From assembly GCA_013298695.1 (NCBI GenBank), contig JAAFIS010000006.1:62001-126000 (forward strand): a DNA stretch of 64,000 bases, written 5' to 3'. Both the position numbers and the translations under genes were made by a program. A model generated the notes under the pieces. That model was not told the DNA's origin. It saw only the letters and a list, made by a program, of their open reading frames with translations, and searched no databases. Origin of the DNA: Betaproteobacteria bacterium. GTDB lineage: Bacteria > Pseudomonadota > Gammaproteobacteria > Burkholderiales > Casimicrobiaceae. The first letter of the stretch is position 1; each line of letters opens with the position of its first letter. This document shows, one piece after another, positions 36,513 through 45,997 of this stretch.

Positions 36513-36526
36513 TTGACTTGGGTCAA
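36513..36526. promoter_or_regulatory. FNR-type box between traR-like gene and ccoI
   Basis: TTGAC-TTGG-GTCAA is a perfect inverted repeat fitting the FNR/ANR form TTGAY-N4-RTCAA. On the minus side a GATACT -10 element (36490-36485) lies 32 bases from the box centre, the exact class II spacing. On the plus side TAGCGT (36549-36554) has the same spacing but is a poorer hexamer. The box may serve both directions. Confidence 0.7.
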
Positions 36527-36560
36527 CTCATTGTTGGTAAATTCCGGATAGCGTTCGGCT

Positions 36561-38837
36561 ATGACCCCAACAAACTTGCCACTGCCCGGCAATCATGTTC
36601 CGCACGGACGTTCATCGCCCCAGTCATTTTCCGGAGCAAACGCAGCGTCGCCTTCCGCGAGTATTGAGACATGCGTGTTGGACGTGCTCGATATGGATTG
36701 CGCAGCGTGTGCAATCCAGATAGAAGCGGCACTCGCCGACTCGCGGGGCATTGTGAAAGCACGCGTGCATTTTGCAACGCAGCGCGCCCGTGTTACCTAC
36801 GATTCAACGCTTACAAACGCTCTAGCTGTCGCGCAACTTATCGAGCAACTTGGCTACTCTACCGAAGGCACGTCAAGCGCGACGAGAGCAGAGAAAGTTC
36901 GTGCGCGTCGGAAGCAGTTTCAGCTCAACACTGGAATAGCGGCGTTTTGTGCGATGCAGATCATGATGTTTAGCGTGCCGCGTTACTTAGGCGGTGATGA
37001 GATCGAACCCGTAATAGGTCGACTCATGGACGGATCTGCGCTTGTGTTGACGCTTCCGGTATTGCTTATTTGCATGGGCAGTTTTTTGCGCGGAGCGCGA
37101 CGCGAGATCACCATGCGAAGAATCGGCATGGATACCGCGATTTGTGTAAGCACGGCGCTGGCATTTGCCGGATCAATTTGGCACGTTTGGCAGCAAAGTG
37201 GGGCACTCTATTTCGATTCGATTGCGATGTTCGCCGCGCTGTTGCTCTCCGTGCGATGGTGGGAGTGGGAGCGGCGCGAACGCAATCGAGAGCTTATCGA
37301 GAGCAGTGCGCGGCAAGGCGACGTGCCGTCGGTCTTTCGCGTAGAGCGGCACTCGGCGAGCACACTCGAGGCCAATCCGCGCAAGGTGAGCGAGATTGTG
37401 TCTGCAGCTGACATCGAAGTCGGCGACAGATTACTCGTCGCTAACTCAGAGACATTCATCGTGGATGCGGAGCTGTGTAGTGCTGAGACCTCGTGCGACG
37501 AGTCTTCGCTCACGGGTGAATCAAACCCGGCGTGGAAGCGGCACGGCGATTTAGTGCTTGCGGGCACCATCAACCTAGGCGGCGCCGTCACCGTGCGCGC
37601 CATCGCTTCTTACGGCACGAGTTCTGCGGATCGTTTGCTTCAATTAGCCGATGAGAGCGCACGTCCGCAAAACGAATCTATCTCACACAAAATCGCTGCG
37701 TATTTTCTGCCGATTGTTGCTTCGTTTGCGGCGGTTGTCTTCATCGCGTCTATGCCGCTTGGGCTAAACGTAGCGCTTGAACGGATGATCGCGGTGCTGA
37801 TTGTGTCGTGCCCGTGCGCGATCGCACTTGCGTCTCCAGCGGCGCGTGCGCGAGCCTTTGCACAATTGCTAAGCATCGGCGTTTTAGTTCGCAGAAGTGA
37901 AAGCATCGAGCGCCTCGCGCAAGCAAACTCGTTTGTGCTCGACAAAACCGGTACGCTGACACGTCCTACGGAAGTGTGTGTTGAACATCTTCGAGCCGAC
38001 TTTGACCCGACACGCGCATTGACAATAATCGCCGCGCTTGAGCGCGGGTCTAATCATCCACTGGCTCGCGCAATCCGCTCAAACTTAAGTTTTGAAGTAA
38101 AAGAAAAAGCAGTAAACGCACGTTTTAATGCGGCGATAGCGAGAATTTATGGTTATGTTGGTAATTTGCAATACTCGTTCGGCCGCCCAATAAACTCGAC
38201 AGCTGAAGAATTTTTTTATTATGAAAACCGCAACCTAGAAACGAGTTCACAGGACACCACTGCACTCACGCTTGAGGACGCAAAGGGCTGGATTTGCTCA
38301 CTGTCAGTTGCCGAGATCATCCGCGTCGGTGCCTACGCGTTAATCGATACGCTCAAGCAACACGGCAGCGTCAGCGTAGTAAGTGGGGACAGCGAAGCGC
38401 GGGTGAAAATCGTGGCTGAATCTCTCTCTATTCCAGCGGCGGTTGCGGCGAGTTCACCGCAAGAGAAAGCCGACTTCGTGCGCTCCGAGCAATCGCGCGG
38501 GCGAGTCGTCGCGATGATCGGTGACGGCGTAAACGACAGCATCGGATTTGCGGGTGCCGACATCGCAATCGCTGCCAACGGCGCGCTCGATGGACTGCGC
38601 GCTAGCGCGGACATCGTGTGTACCGCAGAAGATCTGTCGGTCATCGCGTCGACGATCAACTACGCCAAACGCGTTGCATCAACGGTCAGGCAAAACTACG
38701 CGTGGGCGGTCGCGTACAACGCTCTCGCGCTGCCGTTTGCCGCGCTCGGATACGTGACCCCACTACTTGCGTCGCTCGGAATGGCGGTGAGCTCAGCAAT
38801 CGTCGTGTTGAACGTCACGCGCCTGCGGCTGCCGTAG
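36561..38837 (+). CDS. ccoI: Copper-exporting P1B-type ATPase for cbb3 oxidase assembly (CcoI-like)
   Basis: A 758-residue membrane ATPase. One N-terminal heavy-metal domain has MDCAAC (about residues 43-48). Eight membrane segments are expected, with the ion-site motif CPCAIALASPA in the sixth. The actuator motif SLTGESNP, the phosphorylation motif DKTGTLT, the NHPLARAI motif and GDGVND are all present. CcoI delivers copper to subunit CcoN. The nucleotide-binding domain between about 38080 and 38270 is AT-rich and the expected G-x-G loop is not visible (NAAIARIYGYVGN instead). ATG 36561 has no good ribosome-binding site and lies near the transcription start expected from the FNR box. It is followed by ccoS. 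Confidence 0.9.
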   Translation: MTPTNLPLPGNHVPHGRSSPQSFSGANAASPSASIETCVLDVLDMDCAACAIQIEAALADSRGIVKARVHFATQRARVTYDSTLTNALAVAQLIEQLGYSTEGTSSATRAEKVRARRKQFQLNTGIAAFCAMQIMMFSVPRYLGGDEIEPVIGRLMDGSALVLTLPVLLICMGSFLRGARREITMRRIGMDTAICVSTALAFAGSIWHVWQQSGALYFDSIAMFAALLLSVRWWEWERRERNRELIESSARQGDVPSVFRVERHSASTLEANPRKVSEIVSAADIEVGDRLLVANSETFIVDAELCSAETSCDESSLTGESNPAWKRHGDLVLAGTINLGGAVTVRAIASYGTSSADRLLQLADESARPQNESISHKIAAYFLPIVASFAAVVFIASMPLGLNVALERMIAVLIVSCPCAIALASPAARARAFAQLLSIGVLVRRSESIERLAQANSFVLDKTGTLTRPTEVCVEHLRADFDPTRALTIIAALERGSNHPLARAIRSNLSFEVKEKAVNARFNAAIARIYGYVGNLQYSFGRPINSTAEEFFYYENRNLETSSQDTTALTLEDAKGWICSLSVAEIIRVGAYALIDTLKQHGSVSVVSGDSEARVKIVAESLSIPAAVAASSPQEKADFVRSEQSRGRVVAMIGDGVNDSIGFAGADIAIAANGALDGLRASADIVCTAEDLSVIASTINYAKRVASTVRQNYAWAVAYNALALPFAALGYVTPLLASLGMAVSSAIVVLNVTRLRLP

Positions 38838-38857
38838 ATCGCGCGGAAGGAGTTAAC

Positions 38858-39001
38858 GTGGAAAGTTTGTTCATCCTCATACCGCTGTCGCTTTTCATTG
38901 CGGCGCTCATCGGCATACTGTTTTGGTGGAGCGCGAGCTCGGGGCAATTCGATGATCTCGACCACGAGGGAACGCGCGTCATTGAAGACGATGATCACTA
39001 A
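38858..39001 (+). CDS. ccoS: cbb3 oxidase maturation protein CcoS
   Basis: A 47-residue membrane protein with a GTG start behind AAGGAG, 20 bases after ccoI. One N-terminal helix (LFILIPLSLFIAALIGILFW) precedes the family motif WWSASSGQFDDLDHEGTRVI and an acidic tail. CcoS is needed for cofactor insertion into the oxidase. The frame is open upstream inside ccoI, but only this start fits the family. Confidence 0.92.
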   Translation: MESLFILIPLSLFIAALIGILFWWSASSGQFDDLDHEGTRVIEDDDH

Positions 39002-39055
39002 GGTGTTGCAAAAAATTTTGCAGATTTCCTGCGATTTCCGCTTTGTATTAGTTCA

Positions 39056-39069
39056 TTGACTTGAATCAA
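39056..39069 (+). promoter_or_regulatory. FNR-type box of the ccoNOQP promoter
   Basis: TTGAC-TTGA-ATCAA matches the FNR consensus at nine of ten positions. A TAATGT hexamer (39092-39097) lies 32 bases from the box centre, which fits a class II promoter starting near 39104, 40 bases before the ccoN start codon. Confidence 0.75.
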
Positions 39070-39143
39070 GTTCTCGCGTGCGTTCGCGAACTAATGTTGA
39101 AGTCATTGAGCCAAGCGGGTTAATCGCAGTAGAGGGAATCAAA

Positions 39144-40586
39144 GTGACCGCAAAAAACAAAGTATTCGCGAACGAGTCTTACAACTACGGCGTTGTCTAT
39201 CGCTTTTCAATCATGACGGTGGTGTGGGGCATCATCGGTATGACCGTCGGCGTGCTCATTGCCGCGCAGCTCGTTTGGCCTGAGCTCAATGTCCACGAGT
39301 TCCTAACCTACGGTCGCTTGCGCCCCCTACATACGAACGCGGTTGTATTTGCGTTTGGTGGTTGTGCACTGTTTGCAACGTCGTACTACGTCGTACAGAG
39401 GACGTGTCACGTTCAGCTATTTGCGCCGAAGCTCGCAGAATTTACTTTCTGGGGCTGGCAGTTGGTTATCGTTCTTGCGGCGTTAACCCTGCCGCTTGGG
39501 ATGACCAGCGGCAAAGAATACGCTGAGCTTGAGTGGCCGATTGATGTGCTGATTGCGATAGTCTGGGTTTCCTATGCCGTCGTCTTCTTCGGGACTTTGG
39601 TCAAGCGCCGTACGAGTCATATCTTCGTTGCGAACTGGTTCTTCGGCGCATTCATCTTAACCGTTGCAATCCTGCACATCGTCAACAGCGCGGCGATCCC
39701 TGTTTCGCTGACCAAGTCTTACTCTGCCTACGCCGGCGTACAAGACGCGATGATCCAATGGTGGTACGGACACAACGCAGTCGGTTTCTTTTTGACCGCA
39801 GGCTTTCTCGGCATCATGTATTACTTCGTGCCGAAGCAGGCTGAACGTCCTATCTACTCATATCGCCTATCGGTTGTTCACTTCTGGGCGTTGATCTTCA
39901 CCTACATGTGGGCAGGCCCCCACCATCTGCATTACACCGCCCTGCCGGACTGGGCGCAATCGCTCGGCATGATTTTCTCGCTGGTGCTTCTTGCGCCTTC
40001 GTGGGGCGGCATGATCAACGGCATCATGACGCTCTCAGGCGCATGGCATAAGTTGCGCGACGATCCGATTCTTAAGTTCTTAGTGACTTCCCTGTCTTTC
40101 TACGGCATGGCCACCTTCGAGGGCCCCATGATGTCGATTAAGACCGTAAACGCTCTCTCGCACTACACGGATTGGACGGTCGGACACGTGCACTCCGGCG
40201 CATTGGGTTGGGTCGCGTTTATATCGATCGGTGCGATCTATTACATGATTCCGCGCTTGGTGGGAAAAGAGCAGATGTACAGCAAGAAATTGATCGAGAT
40301 TCACTTCTGGATCGCAACGCTTGCAATTGTGCTCTACATCGCTGCGATGTGGATTTCGGGCGTGATGCAGGGGCTGATGTGGCGGGCGGTCAACCCCGAC
40401 GGCACGCTTACCTACAGCTTCGTTGAGTCGGTGAAGAGTAGTTATCCATTCTGGTTCATTCGTTTCCTGGGCGGTGCGCTCTACCTGTCGAGCATGTTCA
40501 TCATGGCCTACAACGTCTACATGACCGTGCGCAGCGCCAAGGTGTCAAAACCGGCCGTGCCAATGCCAGTGCTCGCAATCGCTTAA
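39144..40586 (+). CDS. ccoN: Cytochrome c oxidase cbb3-type subunit I
   Basis: A 480-residue polytopic catalytic subunit with the low-spin haem b and the haem b3-CuB centre. Histidine ligands are visible in [33 protein letters not shown] (with the cross-linked tyrosine region typical of cbb3), [15 protein letters not shown] and [17 protein letters not shown]. Twelve helices are expected. The start chosen is GTG 39144, with AGAGGGA six bases upstream; an in-frame GTG at 39078 would add 22 residues and lies almost on the FNR box. It heads the ccoNOQP operon. Confidence 0.96.
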   Translation: MTAKNKVFANESYNYGVVYRFSIMTVVWGIIGMTVGVLIAAQLVWPELNVHEFLTYGRLRPLHTNAVVFAFGGCALFATSYYVVQRTCHVQLFAPKLAEFTFWGWQLVIVLAALTLPLGMTSGKEYAELEWPIDVLIAIVWVSYAVVFFGTLVKRRTSHIFVANWFFGAFILTVAILHIVNSAAIPVSLTKSYSAYAGVQDAMIQWWYGHNAVGFFLTAGFLGIMYYFVPKQAERPIYSYRLSVVHFWALIFTYMWAGPHHLHYTALPDWAQSLGMIFSLVLLAPSWGGMINGIMTLSGAWHKLRDDPILKFLVTSLSFYGMATFEGPMMSIKTVNALSHYTDWTVGHVHSGALGWVAFISIGAIYYMIPRLVGKEQMYSKKLIEIHFWIATLAIVLYIAAMWISGVMQGLMWRAVNPDGTLTYSFVESVKSSYPFWFIRFLGGALYLSSMFIMAYNVYMTVRSAKVSKPAVPMPVLAIA

Positions 40587-40608
40587 GAAACATAGCAAGA
40601 ACGCCATC

Positions 40609-41220
40609 ATGAAAATCACACACGACACCATCGAACGAAAAACGGGCTTACTCATCGCGCTTGTAATCTTGGTGGTGAGCATCGGCGGATTAGTCGAAAT
40701 TGTTCCGCTCTTTTTTCAAAAGGATCTGATTGAGCCCGTAGCAGGTCTCAAACCCTACGAGCCGCTACGACTCGTCGGTCGCGACATCTATGTACGCGAG
40801 GGTTGCTACAACTGTCACTCGCAGATGATTCGTCCGTTCCGTTCGGAAACTGAACGCTATGGCCCTTACTCTGTTGCCGGCGAGTTTGTGTACGACCGAC
40901 CGTTTCAATGGGGTAGCAAACGAACTGGACCGGATCTCGCACGCGTCGGCGGGCGCTATAGCGACGAATGGCATCGGCTCCATTTTGAAGACCCACGCCA
41001 GGTTGTGCCCGAATCCAATATGCCGAGCTACGCGTTCTTAAATCGACCACTCGACATGGATGTGAAGCGCCGAATGACCGTGCTTCGGATTTTGGGCCAC
41101 CCCTACTCGCAGAAAGAGATTGACGAATCCGACGCGGCAATGAAAGGCAAGACAGAGCTAGACGCGCTAATCGCCTACCTGCAAGGACTTGGCATACAGA
41201 TCAAAACGGTGAAAGGCTGA
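40609..41220 (+). CDS. ccoO: Cytochrome c oxidase cbb3-type subunit II
   Basis: A 203-residue membrane-anchored monohaem cytochrome c. An N-terminal helix (about 13-34) is followed by the haem site [12 protein letters not shown] and a distal methionine in [10 protein letters not shown]. It carries electrons from CcoP to CcoN. It lies 22 bases after ccoN; length and motifs are standard. Confidence 0.96.
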   Translation: MKITHDTIERKTGLLIALVILVVSIGGLVEIVPLFFQKDLIEPVAGLKPYEPLRLVGRDIYVREGCYNCHSQMIRPFRSETERYGPYSVAGEFVYDRPFQWGSKRTGPDLARVGGRYSDEWHRLHFEDPRQVVPESNMPSYAFLNRPLDMDVKRRMTVLRILGHPYSQKEIDESDAAMKGKTELDALIAYLQGLGIQIKTVKG

Positions 41221-41222
41221 TC

Positions 41223-41387
41223 ATGGAGACCGTACGCAGCGTATTCACGATCGTTTCGTTGTTAACTTTCTTTGCAATCGTGCTTTGGGCGTTTGGCGCT
41301 CCCGGCAAGCGGCGAGCTGCGGCGGCGAATGCAGATCTCCTAAGCGATGATGATCGCGCACATCTGCGCAATCACGAAACGGGCTAA
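41223..41387 (+). CDS. ccoQ: cbb3 oxidase subunit CcoQ
   Basis: A 54-residue membrane protein starting two bases after the ccoO stop. One helix (SVFTIVSLLTFFAIVLWAFG) is followed by a basic and then acidic tail (RRAAAANADLLSDDDRAHL), exactly the CcoQ layout. CcoQ stabilises the CcoP-CcoNO complex. Confidence 0.93.
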   Translation: METVRSVFTIVSLLTFFAIVLWAFGAPGKRRAAAANADLLSDDDRAHLRNHETG

Positions 41388-41402
41388 ATCAAGCAACATA
41401 CT

Positions 41403-42326
41403 ATGACAAACGAACTACTCCCTTCGGGCTGGGCTTGGTATATCGCGATACTCACCGTGCTGAGTTTGCTTGCTTGCCTGTGGCTGCTCAAGAGCAACAG
41501 CACGCGTCACGAGGTGAAGGATCAACCCGAGCTGCACGGCAGCAACCAATGGGACGGCTTGCACGAATACGATAATCCACTACCAAAATGGTGGTCAAAC
41601 TTGTTTGTTATCACGGTCGTTTTCGCATTTGGTTATCTCGCTCTTTTCCCTGGCCTTGCAGTCCTTCCTGGCATGCTTGGATGGTCCACAAAAGAGCTCT
41701 ATCGACAAGAGATCGCGACTGCAAAAGCGGAAACCGATCCACTTTTCAACGCCTATTTGAATCAAGACGTTGCGACTGTTTCGCAAGACAAGGGCGCGTT
41801 ACAGATCGGTGGGCGACTGTTTCAAACGTACTGTGTGCAATGCCACGGTAGTGATATGCGCGGGTCACGTGGATTTCCGAATTTGGTTGATGCCGACTGG
41901 CTCTATCCGAGCACACCGGACGGAATAAAAACCACGATCATGGACGGGCGCGTTGGCGGGATGCCCGCGTTCGCGCAGCAATGGAGTGGCGACCAACTAA
42001 AAAATGTCACGCAATATGTGTTGTCGCTTTCTGGACGCGCCACGTCGCCCTCCGCAGCCAAGCTCGGAGAGGCAACGTTCAAGCAGGTCTGCGTGGCGTG
42101 TCACGGTGCTGAGGGTAAAGGCAATCAAGCGATTGGCGCACCCAACCTTACCGACAACGTTTGGCTCTACGGCGGGAGCGCCGCCACCATCGAAGAGACC
42201 CTTGTAAAGGGGCGGAGCGGGCAGATGCCAGCGCAAAAAGAAATCCTTGGAGAGGCTCGCGTACACCTTTTGGCAGCCTACGTCTACGCAAAAGCACGCG
42301 AGTCAGCCACCGACGGCGCGCGTTGA
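41403..42326 (+). CDS. ccoP: Cytochrome c oxidase cbb3-type subunit III
   Basis: A 307-residue dihaem membrane cytochrome. Two N-terminal helices bracket the conserved HGSNQWDGLHEYDNPLPKWW linker. The periplasmic part has the haem sites CVQCHG and CVACHG, each with a downstream methionine (GGMPAF, GQMPAQ). It accepts electrons from soluble cytochromes such as c4. It is the last structural subunit of the operon and is followed by ccoG 25 bases later. Confidence 0.96.
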   Translation: MTNELLPSGWAWYIAILTVLSLLACLWLLKSNSTRHEVKDQPELHGSNQWDGLHEYDNPLPKWWSNLFVITVVFAFGYLALFPGLAVLPGMLGWSTKELYRQEIATAKAETDPLFNAYLNQDVATVSQDKGALQIGGRLFQTYCVQCHGSDMRGSRGFPNLVDADWLYPSTPDGIKTTIMDGRVGGMPAFAQQWSGDQLKNVTQYVLSLSGRATSPSAAKLGEATFKQVCVACHGAEGKGNQAIGAPNLTDNVWLYGGSAATIEETLVKGRSGQMPAQKEILGEARVHLLAAYVYAKARESATDGAR

Positions 42327-42351
42327 TTCGGTGCAGTAAGGAATTCGTTTC

Positions 42352-43752
42352 ATGAGCGAGGCCACCGTTGAAACCAGGGTTGTTTCGCTCTATCAGTCAG
42401 CGAAAAAGATCTATCCGAAGTCAGTGAGTGGACGATTCGCGAACTGGCGAATCGCGATGGTGCTTCTCACCCAAGCGCTTTTCTACGGGTTGGCGTGGTT
42501 ACCGTGGAACGACCGACAAGCGGTTCTGTTTGACCTAACAGCGCGTAAGTTCTATGTCTTCGGGTGGGTATTTTGGCCGCAGGATATTCTCTACCTTACC
42601 TTCATTCTTATCGTCTCGGCGTACGCGCTGTTCTTCGTAACGGCTATCGCTGGACGGGTGTTTTGTGGCTACGCGTGCCCGCAGACCGTCTATACCGAGG
42701 TGTTCATGTGGGTCGAGTCGTGGTTCGAAGGTGACCGCGCTCGCCGGATAAAACTCGATCAAGCCCCCCTGTCGTTCAACAAAGTCTGGCGCAAGGGAGG
42801 GAAGCATGCGGTGTGGGTGCTTATTGCACTCTGGACCGGATTCACATTCGTGGGCTACTTCACACCAATTCAAACGCTTGTGAGCGAGGTGTTAGCGTTA
42901 AATACGAGCGGATGGGAGACGTTCTGGATTCTTTTTTATGCGTTTGCGACCTGGGGCAACGCAGGATTCATGCGCGAACAGGTGTGCAAATACATGTGCC
43001 CCTATGCTCGCTTTCAAAGCGTTATGTTTGATCGCGACACGCTCATCGTGTCGTACGACCAGTCGCGAGGTGAGCCGCGCGGTGGACGGAAAAAAGGCGC
43101 AGATTTCGCGGCTAAAAATCTCGGCGCCTGCGTAGATTGTTCTCTATGCGTTCAGGTCTGTCCCACTGGAATCGATATTCGCGATGGGCTTCAATATGAA
43201 TGTATCGGATGCTCCGCATGTATCGACGTTTGCGATACGGTAATGGACAAAATGGCTTATCCCCGAGGGCTCATTCGGTATTCCACTGAAAACGCCCTAG
43301 AAAAGCAGTGGGACTGGAAAGCGATTCGCGCGCATCTCTTACGCCCGCGAATCGTCATCTACTCGGTGGTCTTGTTGGCGCTGATGGGCGGCTTGGTCGT
43401 CGCGCTGGCCATTCGCAATCCGCTCAAAGTTGACGTTATTCGAGACCGGCGCGTGTTGGCTCGCGAGGTCGAGGGGCAATTCATAGAAAACATCTACACG
43501 CTCAATCTGATGAACACCATCGAAGCGCGACAACAATTTAGAGTTGTTGTTGATGGATTGCCCGGCGTCGTCGTAAAGCGTGGCGGGCTGATCGAGGCGG
43601 CAGGTGCCAGCACGGTTGCCAGTTCGGTTTCAGTTCGCATCCCGGTTGAGAGCGTGAAAGCGGGTAGCCACAGCATCCATTTCACCATTACCTCAATCGA
43701 CGACCCAAGCATCAGCACGCGTGAAAAAGCGGCGTTCTACGTACCTAAGTGA
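42352..43752 (+). CDS. ccoG: cbb3 oxidase accessory protein CcoG (cupric reductase, 4Fe-4S)
   Basis: A 466-residue membrane iron-sulfur protein that reduces Cu(II) for CcoN metallation. Its membrane segments carry CGYACPQTVYTEVFMWVE and CKYMCPYARFQS. Two ferredoxin clusters follow, CVDCSLCVQVCPTGIDI and CIGCSACIDVCDTVMD, and the C-terminus is an Ig-like periplasmic domain typical of the FixG family. Length is standard. Confidence 0.95.
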   Translation: MSEATVETRVVSLYQSAKKIYPKSVSGRFANWRIAMVLLTQALFYGLAWLPWNDRQAVLFDLTARKFYVFGWVFWPQDILYLTFILIVSAYALFFVTAIAGRVFCGYACPQTVYTEVFMWVESWFEGDRARRIKLDQAPLSFNKVWRKGGKHAVWVLIALWTGFTFVGYFTPIQTLVSEVLALNTSGWETFWILFYAFATWGNAGFMREQVCKYMCPYARFQSVMFDRDTLIVSYDQSRGEPRGGRKKGADFAAKNLGACVDCSLCVQVCPTGIDIRDGLQYECIGCSACIDVCDTVMDKMAYPRGLIRYSTENALEKQWDWKAIRAHLLRPRIVIYSVVLLALMGGLVVALAIRNPLKVDVIRDRRVLAREVEGQFIENIYTLNLMNTIEARQQFRVVVDGLPGVVVKRGGLIEAAGASTVASSVSVRIPVESVKAGSHSIHFTITSIDDPSISTREKAAFYVPK

Positions 43753-43759
43753 GAAGACT

Positions 43760-44239
43760 ATGGAAGCACTTTCGATACCCAACGACACTGCCCCAAAACC
43801 CGTAAGCAAGTGGATTTGGCCTGGAATACTGATCGCGCTACCGGTCTCGGTCGTGGTTGCCTGCATCATCACCGCATTCTTCGTTGTTGGACATCCAGAC
43901 GGACTGGTAGCGAGCGACTACTACAAACAAGGCAAAGCAATCAATGCGCTATTGGTTAAACAGGAACGAGCCACTCAACTCGGAATGAATCCGATGCGAC
44001 TTGAGCGCACGTCGAGCGGTATTACCGTTCGCTTTCCACAAGCGCAAGTGGATTCAGTTGTTGAATTTAATTTCGCACATCCGGTAGATGGCTCCAAAGA
44101 TCGTCGAATCGTCATCGCACCGGTGCGCCGCGGTGTGTATGAGATCCCACTGACAAAAGCATTCAGCGAGAGGCGCCGCGTTATCGCCACCGACCTTCCA
44201 GCGAAACAGTGGCGCAGCGAAGGCGTGCTTAGTCTCTGA
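43760..44239 (+). CDS. ccoH: cbb3 oxidase assembly protein CcoH (FixH family)
   Basis: A 159-residue protein with one N-terminal membrane helix (about 21-44) and a periplasmic beta domain. The motif HPDGLVASDYYKQGKAIN is characteristic of FixH/CcoH, which stays associated with the assembled oxidase. The ATG lies seven bases after the ccoG stop; the frame is open slightly upstream inside ccoG. Confidence 0.9.
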   Translation: MEALSIPNDTAPKPVSKWIWPGILIALPVSVVVACIITAFFVVGHPDGLVASDYYKQGKAINALLVKQERATQLGMNPMRLERTSSGITVRFPQAQVDSVVEFNFAHPVDGSKDRRIVIAPVRRGVYEIPLTKAFSERRRVIATDLPAKQWRSEGVLSL

Positions 44240-44264
44240 GGCGCAGAGGATTAAAGGAGACGCG

Positions 44265-44519
44265 ATGAAACAAACACCTGAGAGCGGAATAGTTCAGCGT
44301 TTGGGCGTGGTGCTGTGGCCAGCGTTTTTGGCCGCTGGCGTTACCGTAGGCGTCGTCTTCACGCTGATTGACCCTGAGAATATTCATCTTTTTGGATCGC
44401 GCGAAAGTGTCTCGCGGCAGTCAGCGTATTCCGTTGGTTTTTTCTGTTTTTGGTTCCTATACGCGTTCACTGCAGCCGCCTCTATTTGGTTGCACGAAAA
44501 AAACGTGGCGGATCGCTGA
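44265..44519 (+). CDS. Small membrane protein of cbb3 cluster
   Basis: An 84-residue protein behind GGAGA, 25 bases after ccoH. It has two hydrophobic helices (about 16-34 and 52-74) joined by a short loop (DPENIHLFGSRESVSRQ). No cysteine pair or haem motif is present. Small genes of this kind are common between ccoH and hemN in betaproteobacterial clusters, but no function is known to me. Co-expression suggests a part in oxidase assembly or stability. Confidence 0.75.
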   Translation: MKQTPESGIVQRLGVVLWPAFLAAGVTVGVVFTLIDPENIHLFGSRESVSRQSAYSVGFFCFWFLYAFTAAASIWLHEKNVADR

Positions 44520-44529
44520 CGCAGATCAA
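44516..44529 (+). promoter_or_regulatory. Weak FNR-type box before hemN
   Basis: CTGAC-GCAG-ATCAA keeps eight of ten FNR consensus bases. GATGAT (44552-44557) lies 32 bases from its centre, consistent with class II activation of hemN. It overlaps the stop of the small membrane protein gene. Confidence 0.4.
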
Positions 44530-44589
44530 TGCCGTATGCGCTCAAGGGGGCGATGATCACCCGAATCCAACCCTAACCTACTTTCGCAG

Positions 44590-45975
44590 ATGATTTCGCA
44601 GGCTTTGCTCAAACAGTTTGATCTCAATGGGCCGCGCTACACGTCCTACCCTACGGCTGATCGGTTTTCCACTGATGTAGCCGTCCCTGAGCTGGAAGAA
44701 GCGCTAGCGCAGGTCGCAAACACTTCGCGACCGACTTCGCTATATGTTCACATTCCATTTTGTCGTTCTCTTTGTTACTACTGCGCGTGCAATAAAGTCG
44801 TCACCAAATCGCTGGTCGCGGCCGATCAATATGTAGACTCGCTCAGTCAGGAAATCGCGCTTGTCGCGAAACACACCGGCAGATTGCGCATCGCGCAGCT
44901 CGCGTTTGGCGGGGGCACCCCCAACTTTCTCTCGCTCGAACAATTTGCGCGTTTGTTCAATTCGCTGCACGCTCACTTCGAACTTTTGGGCTCGCGCGAG
45001 CAAAGTATCGAAGTTGATCCGCGATATTTGGATGATGGCTACGCGGGAGGTCTTCACGAGCTTGGTTTCAACCGCGTGAGCTTCGGCGTTCAAGATTTCG
45101 ACGAGCGCGTGCAAAAGCTCATTCATCGCTTTCAATCGTTTGAGCAAACCGCTCGCGCAGTTCGTGAGTTTCGCGCGGCTGGGTTTGAATCAGTTTCCTT
45201 TGACTTGGTGTATGGCCTTCCAATTCAGTCGCGCGAGAGTTTCGCTGAGACGCTTGAGCGTACTTTGTTGCTAGATCCTGAACGCGTCGCTCTGTTTAAT
45301 TACGCGCACATTCCCGAGCGGTTCAAGGCGCAACGGCGAATTCCTAACGAGGCCTTGCCGACCATCGATCAGCGCGTAGAACTATTTTTGTATGCCCGCG
45401 AGCGCCTAGTTGACGCCGGGTACGTTGCGATCGGACTCGATCACTTCGCGAAACCCAGTGACGCTCTGGCAGCTGCGTTCAAAAGCGGCAGCTTGCGCCG
45501 AAACTTTCAGGGCTACTCAACGCATCAAGGCACGCAACTCATCGGGCTTGGTGCGTCCGCAATTAGTCAACTTGATAGCTGCTACACGCAGAACGCGCCC
45601 CAGCTCGATGCCTACTACGCACGGCTCGCTGATGGGCGCTTGCCAACCTATCGCGGGATATCGCTGACTCGCGATGACCGCATTCGAGCGCGAGTCATCG
45701 AATCGATCATGTGCGAAGGTCGTGTGATGTGGGCGGCGATTGAGCAAGAGTTTGTGATCTCCGCACAACACTATTTCACCAATGAAATTCGTTCGCTCGA
45801 AAAAATGCAGGATAGTGGCGTGGTGAACATTTCAGGTGACACGTTTCACGTGAGCGAACCGGGTCGATTGTTGTTGCGTGCGGTCGCGATGATTTTCGAT
45901 GCACACCGGGCGCGTCCGTTACAACAGGTGGCGAGCGAATCGGTGCACCCTGTGCGCTTTTCGAGCATCGCATGA
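44590..45975 (+). CDS. hemN: Oxygen-independent coproporphyrinogen III oxidase
   Basis: A 461-residue radical-SAM enzyme that decarboxylates coproporphyrinogen III without oxygen. The cluster motif is CRSLCYYCACN (C-x3-C-x2-C plus the fourth cysteine seen in HemN), and GGGTPN is the SAM-binding loop. EVDPRYLDDGYAGGLHELGFNRVSFGVQDF and the C-terminal HemN domain are intact. It normally belongs to the FNR regulon next to cbb3 genes and supplies haem under low oxygen, complementing hemE in this window. Confidence 0.95.
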   Translation: MISQALLKQFDLNGPRYTSYPTADRFSTDVAVPELEEALAQVANTSRPTSLYVHIPFCRSLCYYCACNKVVTKSLVAADQYVDSLSQEIALVAKHTGRLRIAQLAFGGGTPNFLSLEQFARLFNSLHAHFELLGSREQSIEVDPRYLDDGYAGGLHELGFNRVSFGVQDFDERVQKLIHRFQSFEQTARAVREFRAAGFESVSFDLVYGLPIQSRESFAETLERTLLLDPERVALFNYAHIPERFKAQRRIPNEALPTIDQRVELFLYARERLVDAGYVAIGLDHFAKPSDALAAAFKSGSLRRNFQGYSTHQGTQLIGLGASAISQLDSCYTQNAPQLDAYYARLADGRLPTYRGISLTRDDRIRARVIESIMCEGRVMWAAIEQEFVISAQHYFTNEIRSLEKMQDSGVVNISGDTFHVSEPGRLLLRAVAMIFDAHRARPLQQVASESVHPVRFSSIA

Positions 45976-45997
45976 TCACTGTTGTGCACGGACCGAC

